DNA of 64,000 bases from Atherinomorus stipes (taxonomy: Eukaryota; Chordata; Actinopteri; Atheriniformes; Atherinidae), in NCBI GenBank assembly GCA_023101725.1, contig JALJCO010010304.1, positions 372,001 to 436,000 of the forward strand. Reading direction: 5' to 3'. Below are positions 35,511 through 46,032 of this stretch, piece after piece. Within the stretch, counting starts at the first letter, position 1, and each line of letters opens with the position of its first letter. The position numbers and the translations under genes were made by a program. A model generated the notes under the pieces. It searched no databases. It was not told the DNA's origin and worked only from the letters and a program-made list of their open reading frames with translations.

Positions 35511-36470
35511 GGCTGCACAGTGACGTGGGGGTTAGGACCACACAGTAAAAAGGTTGCTAGTTCAAGTCGTGGCCTGGGAGGGGGGTTTGAATAATTCCAA
35601 CAGTGGCCTTCCTGTGTGGAGTTTGCATGTTCTCCCCGTGTATGCGTGGGTTCTCTCCGGGTACTTCGGCTTCCTCCCACCATCCAAAGACATGATGTTA
35701 GGTTAAAGGTTGAATATGGAATACGGACAGAACAGCGACATCACGTGTGTCTAGGTTGTAGTTGCAACGGCAGAAAAACAACTCCAGCCGCTGGGATGCC
35801 AGGCTCACTGCCGATACGCAAGTGACCAACAGTCTGCAGCATGTTCAACAAGTAACGCAGAGGAGTTTATAACCGACAGCTAACGTTAGCCATGTTAGCA
35901 AACAAGCTAGCTTACCGATCCTGGAGGAAAGTCGCCGTTTCCGTGTTTTGACTCCGTGGAAAACGTTTATGTGGGTCCATTTAGTGAAGTCTTCACCTAA
36001 ATTTACTCCATGTTTTGTTCTTCTCAGGTCACTCCTCCTCAGAAACAGATAACAATATCTCCAGGGCTCTGAACCAGCTGCTTCACTCGTCGTCTCTACG
36101 GTTTTCCCCTGTACCAGCCTGACTATGACCAAAATATTGTTTCCACACAGAGATCGTATTTGGCAACCTGCAATGGCGGCGTGTATTGGCTTATAGACGT
36201 AAATAAAATGCCATTATCGAACCCGTAAAAATTTATTTTATAATTATTTATAGGCTAAATATAATTTTTCTGGGAAATGTTGTACTTTCATTCTGTACAC
36301 CCCCAAACGACTTGTGGAGGTATTATTTTTGAAAAAATATAGCTTTTAATAAAAATGTTCCATTCAACCTTTAACTGATCACCATAAATTGCCCCTAGGA
36401 GTGAATGTGAGTGTGAATGGTCGAATGGTCGACCCTGAATTGGATAAGCAGTACAGAAAATGAATAAACT
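35511..36470 (+). mobile_element. Teleost SINE-like repeat, split by a TTAA MITE
   Basis: The left part (35511-35702) includes 'gtgtggagtttgcatgttct' and 'ttctctccgggtacttcggc'; the right part (36375 to about 36470) includes 'taaattgcccctaggagtga' and 'gtgagtgtgaatggtc'. Together these form a repeat I recognise as abundant in fish, with a degenerate tRNA-like start ('ggttgctagttcaagtc'). The MITE 35703-36374 sits exactly at the 'ggttaac' expected inside it. Strand is by analogy. Confidence 0.7.
35703..36374 (-). mobile_element. TTAA MITE, 'aggttgaatatgga' family, copy B
   Basis: TTAA at 35703-35706 and 36371-36374, with ends 'aggttgaatatgga' and 'ccattcaacct'. It is the reverse complement of copy A (24798-25467) along its whole length: its left side matches copy A's right side ('gaacagcgacatcacgtgtg'). 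Confidence 0.9.
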
Positions 36471-36596
36471 CATCATGTTACCTAAATATGACAGGTGTTT
36501 AATCTTTTGAGACTTAAACATTTAGATATCTTGTCTCATAAATTCCTAAAACTTCTTATTTTTGTTTACCTCATGCACTTTTTAATCTCTCATGAT

Positions 36597-37250
36597 TAGG
36601 GCTGTGCGGTATACCGGTACATACCGAAAAACGATGTTTATTTTTATTTTTCATATACCGCTATACCGGTGAATAGTCCAGACAACAGGCGGAACGAGCA
36701 CAATGGGATATTGTTTCAGTGGGGAGTGATTTCAGTGCTGGACACAAACACCACAGCATGTGAAGAGCTGGTCAAAGCTGTCAAAGTGAAGCACACGTTC
36801 ACCAGGAGGAACTAATTCCCAAAGAGGAGTCACGTCTATGGTTTGGAAGTTTTTCGGCTTTAAAAGATCGGACGTGGACCAAACAACTGTTTATAAATAC
36901 TGTCGAGCAAAGCGGCAGCTGGTGGTGCTAACACTAGCAGCTAGCTTAGCCGACAACACGTTTAAGAGTAGCAAGAACTGGGACTGGATATGAGAAACAG
37001 AACAAGAAGTGCTCGGATTACAATCATATTTCACCGTGACAAGGACATGATTACCACAGATGACGCAGAGACAGAAAGGAAAAAAGAGAGAAGGGAAGGA
37101 AGAGTAATGCGAGGTGAAACGCTAGTTGTCAGATCGGAGTAGCAGGTTTGTGAACGGGCAGTTTACGAACAGCTGTTAAGCTAAATACAAGCTGTTTACA
37201 TTTCAAGCAGACGCTCTGAGCTCGTGAACTCTACATCCACCTGGCGGTGA
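36597..37250 (+). mobile_element. hAT element, left end plus coding relic
   Basis: Starts 'tagggctgtgcggtatacc' at 36597, with 'taccggtacataccg' and 'tataccgctataccggt' subterminal words. No matching right end was found, so the end given is nominal. A BED-finger relic lies at 36838-36943. Confidence 0.6.
36838..36943 (+). pseudogene. BED zinc-finger relic of a hAT transposase
   Basis: BED fingers are the N-terminal DNA-binding domains of hAT transposases and ZBED proteins. The translation from 36838 reads MVWKFFGFKRSDVDQTTVYK, then YCRAKRQLVV, close to the family pattern 'S.VW.fFgf...d......iC..C...v'. The first ligand Cys appears changed to Tyr (VYKYC). The downstream His pair is not readable and the frame soon ends, so it is a fragment. 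Confidence 0.7.
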
Positions 37251-37769
37251 GTGAAGCACACATTTCTTATCTTAAGTGGAGGTACGCATCTCTCCAGCAG
37301 TTTTAACGAATGCCTGTCAGCGTTGTGCTTTACTTGTGTGAGTGAAGGTGTGGCTGCTGCTCTCCTCACCCTCTGTCTGCAGACAGATTTGGTCTTGTGT
37401 TTTTATCTTCTAATTTGGCCTTATTTTATTCATTGTGACCATTCTATGTGTTCTAAGTACACCAGTGTTTGTGCGTCCTTCCGTGTGGTTCCATGTGCTC
37501 TAACAGTTAACAGCTGACAGCATGTGGACACATGTTATCTGATGTAGAGATGTGAGATGCAGACACTATTATTATAAATCCTTTTGTACATCTGATCTGA
37601 AAGAGTGCCAGGATCATTATGACTAGAGGTGAATACGTATTAAATGCTGATTATGGCTGAACTCTGCAAGAACACGCTGTTCCTAAATGTACTTGCATAA
37701 CAGAGGTCGAGATGACGAGACGTGAAAAACCCCCAACGACTACCTGATGCCAAAAAAATTCGGCAGTTA

Positions 37770-38057
37770 CAGATATGGGCATGAAAAAGTTCCCCTTTCA
37801 GCCGACTGCCAGCCACTTACCAGCGACTTGTCTGCTAATTCAATCACACAGAGAAACGCCTGTGTGCCCAGGGGAAACGATTTCAGAGCATAAATAAACG
37901 CCCGGAACAAGGATGTTTCCACACGCCAAGTTTGGACACCGTTCGTGATGCCGTATTTGCAGGACAAGTCATTCAGCCAGTAATAGTGCAGTAATGGTGC
38001 ACTATTAGTGCACCACTTCTGACAGAAAAAGGAGGAACTTTTTCATGCCCAGATCTG
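37770..38057. mobile_element. Mariner-type MITE, copy B
   Basis: TA at 37768-37769 and 38058-38059. Inverted ends 'cagatatgggcatgaaaaag' and 'ctttttcatgcccagatctg' differ at one base. It is the inverted sister of copy A at 7265. Inside is a 'agtgcactattagtgca' type repeat. Non-coding. Confidence 0.88.
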
Positions 38058-38171
38058 TAGTAATATTATTAAAAGCGCCACATTTTTTGGTATGTTCAGT
38101 GTTATGTTTAGAAAAATACATGTTTTTGTAGACAACATAGTTTGATAGTCATTGTCAGGCATCGGCAGCCC

Positions 38172-38473
38172 TTAAAGGGGTAGTTAGGCTTTTTATACAA
38201 AAGGCCTCATTCTCGAGTTTGCCAGGGTACTATTCATCACTGGAGACAGTTTCCACATATTTCATGCTGGATTTTCAACTGGATGTTTTAGCTTAATTTG
38301 GAAGTATTGGACGATGTAAATAATTTATGGTCGTGTGTCATTCTGCATTTTAATCTATTATAGACCAACATCAACTTGCCCAGGGACTACAACTGGAAAT
38401 TAGTATCTCTGCTACAACTTTGTACAATGCATCTTTCCTTTGTGTCAATGTTAAATTGACCGTCCCTTTATAA
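38172..38473. mobile_element. TTAA-type MITE
   Basis: 'ttaaaggggtagttaggc' at 38172 resembles the left end of TTAA MITEs. The probable right end 'gaccgtccctttataa' (to 38473) is decayed. Non-coding. Confidence 0.5.
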
Positions 38474-38605
38474 ATAAATCATTAATTCATCCTAGTTGCA
38501 GGAGGTCACAATGCTAATGCTAGCACAAGGCAAGGGGATAGTCTAGCTTGTCATTAATAATCTATTTCACTCCACAGAACACCCAAGGCAAATCACTTAC
38601 AGGAC

Positions 38606-39883
38606 TAGGGATGCATGATATAATCGGCCCCCTATCGGTAGAGGCCTATATCAGCCTTGAACTGAGTTTCAGCCATCGGCCCCCCACCGACTTTTAACCA
38701 ATCAGTCTGCTGTTTCTAAAGTTTAAAAAAATAAAATAAAATAACTTCTTCAAAAACTTCTTTTTTACAGACATTAAAACTTCAATAAAAAAATATCAAT
38801 ACACTGAAATATATTTTCATATGCTAATATCATATTGACATGTAAAAATGCGGTATCGATCTATTTTACTAAAACAATCTTGCAATTTTTTATCATTCCG
38901 TTACAAAATCTCACGAGAATTCACAAAAATTTCACGATATTTTCATATGTTGATATCATATTGACATTTAAAAACGCTGTATCAATCTATTTTACAAACA
39001 AAATTTAGTGATATTTCATCGTTCTGTCATGAAATCTCGCCAGAATTCATGAAGTATCGTAAGAATTTGTAAAAGAATGATGAAATCTCACAAGATTTTG
39101 TAAGTTAAATAGATCCATACCGCATTTTTAAATATCTATTTGATATTGGCATATGAAAATATCACAATATTTCAGTGTATCGATACTTTTTCCCACCCCT
39201 ATTTTTCAAAGTGTTGAAAACAGGTAACAAAACTGCTATTTGCAATGACTGCTTATTTTTTTCAGCTCTAAAGGTAGAGTCCAAAGTTCCCCCCCTGAAA
39301 ACAAACATTAGATTTTTGCAAGTGAAATCTGTCTCAAACCGCACCTTTGGCCCTTTACTCGTTTGCCTTAGTGCGTTTGAATGCAACTCCCTCTCCCGTC
39401 TGTAATTAGCTCTTTCACTTTGTTATGGTCTGATCGGGACATTTCTGGGTGGAGATTTCTGTTTATATCGCCAGCCAATGACAGAGGTAAGAGCATGACG
39501 CTGTGTGGGAATAAGTTCATGATTGGAGCAGACGCCAGTCACTCAAACTCTCGAAGAAAAAAAAAAAAAGAAAGAAAAACGGCAGATACACAGATGAATA
39601 GGTAAGAGCTGAAGACGGTGCACGTTGGAAAACCAGGATTTATATGGGTTTGGCTTTTACCCGCGTCTGAGCTCTGAAGGAGAGGCTTGAAGCCGAATAG
39701 GCTGAAGAACGAGGCGGCCATTAGCCTGAGAGGGAGGGGCGCTCAGTTTGAATACTGTTTGCAAACAAAAACGGTGGGGGGACGTCAGACTCTACCTTTA
39801 ATATCGGTATCGATATCTGTTATTGTTCACATGACTTTGAACATATCGGATATCGGCCAAAATTCCAATATCGTGCGTCCCTG
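38606..39883. mobile_element. hAT element with nested foldback
   Basis: Left 'tagggatgcatgata' and right 'tatcgtgcgtccctg' are imperfect inverted ends. Flanks 'tacaggac' (38598-38605) and 'cacaggac' (39884-39891) match 7 of 8. The interior contains a second hAT-derived foldback (38788-39200). No transposase frame. Confidence 0.78.
38788..39200. repeat. Foldback derived from a hAT end
   Basis: 'atcaatacactgaaatatat' at the left and 'aatatttcagtgtatcgata' at the right open inverted arms of roughly 190 bp that include 'aaaaatgcggtat' words. The right side ends with 'cccacccctat', like a hAT terminus; the left lacks it. The same words occur at the ends of the 5852-7105 hAT. Confidence 0.7.
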
Positions 39884-39891
39884 CACAGGAC

Positions 39892-40366
39892 TGTAAATGG
39901 CGCATTAACAGAACAATGTTACAAGTAATACTAACCTTGCATCACAAATCATGCATTACCTTTTGAAGGACTAGTTTCTCACCAGCTGTGGAGTCACACT
40001 TTGCTTCATAGAGACAAGGTGACGGTTTGTTTGGTAAAACAAAATTGAAATTGTCTTCAAAATCCAACATATCCTCATGCCTTTCACACGTTGCCGTATT
40101 TTTGACTGTACATTTGTGTAATGTATTTCTTCCCTGCACGTAGTGGCAGACAACATCACTCCACTGCCAAATAGTCGTAAAACTTTGTTGCTGCTGAGAA
40201 ACGTTACTATCAGAATGCAACGCATTATTCTGTTAACATGGCATTTACACAGATAGTCTTGCAGTATAGCTGATTTGCCTTGGGATAAGATTGCTTTTAA
40301 TGACAGGTTTAGCGGTTCCTATTGACGTGCTAGCAATAGCTCCGGCAACCTCCTGCAATTAGACTA
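39892..40366. other. Unassigned sequence
   Basis: No element ends or domains recognised. Two overlapping minus frames (39942-40225) lack motifs. Confidence 0.35.
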
Positions 40367-40920
40367 GACCTTTTTCACACTTCCTTGTTTTTTGACCGGA
40401 AATACGCAACGGGCGAGGATCTTTGCTTCCGACAACAGCGTCTCAAGCTGGAAAGTCAAGTCATTGCAGCGCACCAGGCTGTTTTTCTTTCGCTCTGAAG
40501 CAGTCCACCAATTTCCAGGACTTTTCAACATCCATTGATGATAGACATGAATCGGGACGGAAAAACCAAAGCGTCATTAAACGCCGAGTTATTTTGACAC
40601 GAAAGCCGTGAGCACAGACTGTTATACTGAATGCGACCGCATCGATCCCTGCTGTAAACATTTGATATGGTCAGAGAGCAAAAATAAAATAGAATAAATA
40701 AAATAGAATAAAATGATGTCCTCAACTCTTGCCTCAGTCCTGAGTTCCTGTTTTCATCCATCAGTGTTAAAGTAGAAGAAAAGAGTTTTTATATTTTTGT
40801 TCTCGCATGCATGGAGACAGTTTAACTGTGTTGTGTGAAGTCGTGGCTGATGTCATCTGTGGATCTTCATGGTGGACTGTGTTGAACAGCAGCATGATGC
40901 TGCTTTGTAGCCGTGGATTA

Positions 40921-41036
40921 ATGTTTTCACGTATGTTATAATGAGAGGCTGAGACGAGGCAGTTCGGGTCCAGCGATCTTTTACTAGACTCGAACTGTCT
41001 CGTCTCAGCCTCTCATTATAACATACGTGAAAACAT
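40921..41036. repeat. Near-perfect palindrome, 50-bp arms
   Basis: The left arm 40921-40970 and right arm 40987-41036 pair at 48 of 50 positions around a 16-base spacer (40971-40986). Arms start 'atgttttcacgtatgttata'. The mismatches lie near the loop side. It is directly followed by a 34-bp tandem repeat. No transposon terminus or open frame explains it. Confidence 0.95.
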
Positions 41037-41038
41037 CA

Positions 41039-41115
41039 GTAACCCACAGCTGTAGTAGAATAATACATGTATGTTACTCACAGCTGTACTAGAATAATAC
41101 ATGTATGTTACTCAA
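41039..41115 (+). repeat. 34-bp tandem repeat, ~2.2 units
   Basis: Units start at 41039 ('gtaacccacagctgtagtag') and 41073 ('gttactcacagctgtactag'), and a partial one at 41107. It abuts the palindrome. Confidence 0.9.
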
Positions 41116-41597
41116 AGCTACAACAGAGGCATGTTAAATAAAAGCCATGAAACATACAGAATATAATTTAATTTCGTATTTCAAACTCAGAATGAACTAC
41201 GATCTCCTGCGATCTCTTGCAGTTAAAACATGTTACGATATTCTACCATCTGTGATCTTTATTTTGTTCACGATCATTTAAAAGCAATAATTTTTAAATC
41301 AAAGTGATCAGGGAAGTTTGACCAAACCTATATGTGTAATCTTTAAAAAGAAAAAAAAAAGCATTATATCAGCAGAGGCAATAATTTAGGACATTAATAC
41401 ATTAATTTGGGGACATTACCCACGTACTGGATGCATTAATAACACCTGCATGGTCACGTTTTATTTCCTATCAATGTTATCAGAGCAGCTCTGCAAATTT
41501 CATTCTAATCTGATGCTTTCTGATATTAGAAATGATGAATAATTGCGAGGTTAACCTCCTCTATAAACATTCGGTTTCTGACATGACTGAATTACAT

Positions 41598-42398
41598 TTA
41601 AAGGAGTGATGACATAGCAGTTAAAAACTAGTTTATGTTGTTGGTATTACTTTATATGTAAATACTCCAAAGAAAAAAACGGCATTTTTTACAGCGGAGT
41701 ATTGTTTTGAAACGCCAGACCTCACTTCCTCAGTAATACAGTTGGGTCCGGTGATGATATGGAGCTTTACCCAGAGACCACGTTGACTTCATTTTGATTG
41801 GCTACACCTTATTTGGCTATGACCTTATTCGGAGAATCTAGGTCAAGCTGCGGTCGGAGTTTGCTAAAGGCTAACTGCTAGCAACATGGACACTTCAGAC
41901 AGTGTGAGCAACGTTTATCAGACAAGACAGCATTTAGAAAATAAATAAACTTACAGGTAATGACAAGGTTGTGGCCCCCTCCCTCAGTGTTGCTGCAGAA
42001 GTTTTCTTTTAAATCCATTTGTTTGAAAATCCAGACCTGACTGCACAGAAGTTACTACTAGCTCCATACACGAAGCTGAATCAGACAGGGAGGGGAGGGG
42101 GGAGCGGACGGTGCATAAACCGTTAGGAGAGAAGGGGGGGGGGGGGGGGGGGGGCGCTGTTTACTTGATAGTGTGCTCTTATTGGAGCAATTAAATTACG
42201 TAGAATGATGGAACTACGTAGAATGATAGCCTGCTGTCTTATTCAACTGTTTCTGAGCAGAGAGACAAAGCTGACAGACCATAAACAGGAACTTTGATTC
42301 TCACTCTGGACATTCACATGGCCTCATCAGTGCACAACAGATCATATTATACACCCAAAACCCCAGAAAAGTGAAATTTGATGTCATGGCACCTTTAA
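41598..42398 (+). mobile_element. TTAA MITE, 'aggagtgatgacat' family, copy 2
   Basis: TTAA at 41598-41601 and 42395-42398. Same orientation and nearly the same sequence as 16938-17766. Differences include a longer G tract (about 42137-42154) and a shorter 18-bp tandem array. Non-coding. Confidence 0.9.
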
Positions 42399-42672
42399 AG
42401 CTTGGTATATTAACAAACTCCCTCTCTTTAAAATCCCGGGAGCAGCTCAGCACATACAGATGACAAAACAATACATCGTTGGTCACATGACCGAAACAAT
42501 GCAGGCAAAACTTCTGGTTCTTAAGATCGAGGCAGAGTCGAGTAAACGGGCTCAAATGTGATATCCAGAGTGGAAACATGATCCATTTTTGACGTTTAAC
42601 TGAAGTCTGGCCCTCACAGGAAGACCAGATTCTCACCCATTACGTACTTCCGGTTTTTGTGAAAAAGGTCTA

Positions 42673-43905
42673 TAACAGGACGGAATATGTTGAAACTGTC
42701 TCCTGTGATAAAACAGTAGGCTACCCGACTCGAAAATGAGGCCCTTTGTCAAAATTACGAAATAATCCTGTTTGCAATCATTTAATGAGGCCTTCACTGA
42801 GGAAGTGACAAATTTTCTGACCAATCAATGGAATGCAAGCATGTCAAGCTCCACCCTTTAAAGTCAGCTTGGTAAGATTAGTACCCCAATGGAAGGGTTG
42901 AAATAAAGTACGGTGGCTCAGATCAGATAACCGCTGTTCCAATTTTTGCCTATGCTGATGGAAAAATACAAAAAAACAAAAGCCCCCAGCATGTCCATAC
43001 CCAACCAGACCCCTTGCTGGAAACAGGACTATAGCTGACGACTGGGACGTTTACAGTAGACATTGTGGTCCTTGGAAATGATTTTTTATCATGAAGATGC
43101 AGGAACACAGCTGAGTCCTGGCCTAATGAGTTGGCTGTCCTGCGTTGAGCCATCTGTCTGGTGAGTGGTTGTTGTATTCTTCAATGTAGAGATCACTGCC
43201 GTCCGAACTGCAGACATCAGGTTCATTTTCAAGAAACGACCCAGTGCAGTTACAGCTGGAGGTTAACTCGCTTCACATTTCCCTCCAAGTCATGACCATT
43301 ACTAATTCATATTAATACCTGGTGTTGACTTTTAATGACTGTTTCTGATGAAACCTCAGAGGTTTTCATGACTGCAGTCTGCCGTTAGGAATCTACCTAC
43401 TACAGCACAGGCTATAGAGGCAAAGTAAGTTCACTGCTGGGCTCGGACACACACTGATGAGTGGAGCAGGTATGAGCTGCACCCCCGCAGATTATCTATC
43501 ACCCGTAGTATACGCTGCTACAAACACCAACAGCCCATTATGTGCATTATGAACTGTGACAATGTGCAATTTTCCAATGGCTGAGAGGAGCTGTTGCCCC
43601 AGAATTTTCCCATCAACACTCTGCTTCCACCAGCACTCCCATCAGCCCGGATATGATGCTGTTACATACAGCCTCAATAGGTCTCAGGAGAGGGTCTGTG
43701 AGATGTTAAACAACACCATGAGGGTTAACAAACTCAGGTGACAAAATATGGGAACAAGAACAAGATTTTTAAAAACAACTGGAAGATTTTAGAATTTTTA
43801 CTTTTAAATAATTCAGTCTGGTGACGGAGCAGAAGGGAAGCAGCCAAACCAAATGCATTTAACAAGAAGAGACACTGAACAACAAAGATTTTACTGCATT
43901 AACAT
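42673..43905. other. Unassigned sequence
   Basis: No repeat terminus, domain or exon could be supported. Confidence 0.35.
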
Positions 43906-44706
43906 TAGGATTGGGCATCGTTTGAATTTTAACGATTCCGGTTCCTATCGATTCCAATTCTTTTAAGGGTAATGGTAAAAAAAAGTTTACTTTTTAATTT
44001 TTGTAGGCAACTAAATCAAATAACAGACATGGACATTAATGTAGTAAAAAAAAAGAGGGAAAAAAGAGAAATAAAAAGGATCCCTGGCCAAACTTGACTA
44101 GACCTCACCATTTCACCGTTTTAAGAACTTTAACTGTTAAACTGGCTGTTTTCTAATTAAGAGTCTACTACATGTTACAGCACTTGAAATTAAATGTTTC
44201 TGTCCCCATTCTTCACTTAGACACATTAATATCTGATAATCAGTGGCAGCTTCAAGTTTTTCAGTCCGGTTCATGGAGCAGAGGTGAACATCTGCTGTGT
44301 CTGCAGCTCCTGCAGCCTCTACTGTGTGCTACGAGACGAGGGAGGGGCCACGGCAGCACGAAATAAATGAAACGTTCGTTCACGTTGATCTCAGAAGTCT
44401 CCAATAAGACCAAAAAATGTCCCTAGACTTGTCACTAGCGGTTTTATTAAAAGAAAGTTAACAGAGGGACTGAAAACTCGCTAAATATTAGCAACAAAGA
44501 CGCCGAGTTGTGCCGTGTGCGTCAGCGTAATCGGGTGTACCAGAAACTCGGCACTAGCAAACGTTCCGCTTCTGGTGGATTCTATGGTGTTCGGCAGACT
44601 GGGCATCGAAAATAGGAATTGAAATCTTTAAAAATTGAATGATTCCGGGAGAATCGGAGAGTGAGTCCTGGTTCCCATCGATGCTCAATTCTCGTTGCCC
44701 AACCCT
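43906..44706. mobile_element. hAT element, 801 bp
   Basis: Left 'taggattgggcatcg' and right 'cgttgcccaaccct' pair imperfectly. Flanks 'attaacat' (43898-43905) and 'atgaacat' (44707-44714) match 7 of 8. Subterminal 'aacgattccggttcctatcg' is mirrored by 'tcctggttcccatcgatg'. Non-autonomous. Confidence 0.8.
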
Positions 44707-44714
44707 ATGAACAT

Positions 44715-45134
44715 GACAGTCTGCATCAAGCTCTGCAGTTTAGACAGGACCAGATAGGAAACCAGACACAGGAGCCGTGTAAAGCATCCTGCAAATTTCA
44801 AAATAAAAGCCCCTGGAGACTATGTTAACTCTACGTAATTATCAGTCAATAAGTCAGGGGGTCTTGTGTGTTTTTTTTAATGTGCTAAGGTCAAAGAGCT
44901 GGTTGTAGATTGTTAAAAGAAAAAGTCCACCCTCTCCCCCCACTTCAACAACGGAGCAACAAATGGTCCAGCTTAAAAGCCTTGTCTTGAAGTCTTTATT
45001 TCCAAAGAATTGAAGTGACCATCAACACCTTTATGTCTTCCGTAGACCGAGGCAGCTGACCTCAACACCTCGCTGCCGGAGGCTTGTGATGACAAGGACT
45101 ATTTCACAATCACCTTTCATATCATCGGACCTGC
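44715..45134 (+). mobile_element. Possible LINE 3' part, upstream half
   Basis: 45040-45134 ('accgaggcagctgacctcaa' and onward) reads like LINE coding or 3' sequence that stops where the 'acagtaaa' repeat begins. It may continue at 47420, where a LINE RT tail follows. This link is inferred from position; 44715-45000 is unassigned. Confidence 0.35.
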
Positions 45135-45640
45135 TGCACTGTAGAAAAAAAAAAAAAGAAAACCTGTAGATTTTACAGTAAACTACTGGCAGCTGTGGTT
45201 CCCAGAATTTTACCGTAAAAAATATGGTGACCGTGTATAAGATATTATGGTATTGCTTTATAGAACTGTGAATTACAAGGTTAAATACAGTGCTATTTAC
45301 CGTAAATTACTATTAAAATGATCAATTATAAACCAGTTTGCAGCAATTTTCTGTAAACATAACAGTAGAATGTAAATTATTTTGCAGTAAATAAATACTG
45401 TAATACCTTAATATATCTTGACCATGTATAAGCAATTACAGTATGATTTTACAGAAACTGTAAATTTAATGGTTGAAAACTTTTATTTAGGACAAATTAC
45501 TGTTTAAAATAATGATTCAGGTTTCATGATAATGGATTACATGTATATCACTTTTTTTCTTGCAGGGTACTCTTTCACTCCTCATTCATGCATGGTGATG
45601 GAAAGCTGCATGTATAACCCACAGCTGTCCTGGAGCAGAC

Positions 45641-45742
45641 TGACAGAAACGTGGTGGACATTACCATGTTTCTGGTGGTAACATTGGACATTGACAGAAA
45701 CGTGGTGGACATTACCATGTTTCTGGTGGTAACATTGGACAT
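45641..45742 (+). repeat. 51-bp tandem repeat, two exact units
   Basis: Units at 45641-45691 and 45692-45742 are identical, beginning 'tgacagaaacgtggtggaca'. Exact identity suggests a recent duplication. Confidence 0.95.
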
Positions 45743-45780
45743 TGGCAGATTATTTTGGTAGTGGCTGAACCAACCACCAC

Positions 45781-45849
45781 CGAAACCATCACACACATCC
45801 ATACACCAGTGATGTTCTCACTGGTGTATGGATGTGTGCGATGGTTTCG
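45781..45849. repeat. Hairpin, 32-bp arms with one mismatch
   Basis: Arm 45781-45812 pairs with 45818-45849 at 31 of 32 positions around the loop 'tgttc'. It is followed by 'aagtgtcttgcccaaggaca', a word found in fish SINE/LINE tails, so it may be an inverted duplicate of part of such a tail. Confidence 0.92.
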
Positions 45850-46032
45850 CACGGAGGGTGAAGTGTCTTGCCCAAGGACATAAGGACAGATTGGGGCAGT
45901 GGGATTTGAACATGATAATGTCATATATGTTGCTCAGGCCCTTCCTGGTGATGTCCATGTCTGAATTATTTTTCATTTTATTACCACATTCATTACACAA
46001 ATGTGTGTTTTCCACATATTACAACACCAACT

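Larger units (their letters stand above)
40367..42670. mobile_element. TA-flanked terminal-inverted-repeat element with nested repeats
   Basis: TA at 40365-40366 and 42671-42672. Perfect inverted ends 'gacctttttcaca' and 'tgtgaaaaaggtc'. A second matching block lies inside ('accggaaatacgcaacggg' near 40396, against 'cccattacgtacttccggt' near 42636). A TA target would suit a Tc1/mariner-like group, but the ends do not let me name it. It encloses the palindrome at 40921, a tandem repeat and the TTAA MITE at 41598. No transposase domain. Confidence 0.65.
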
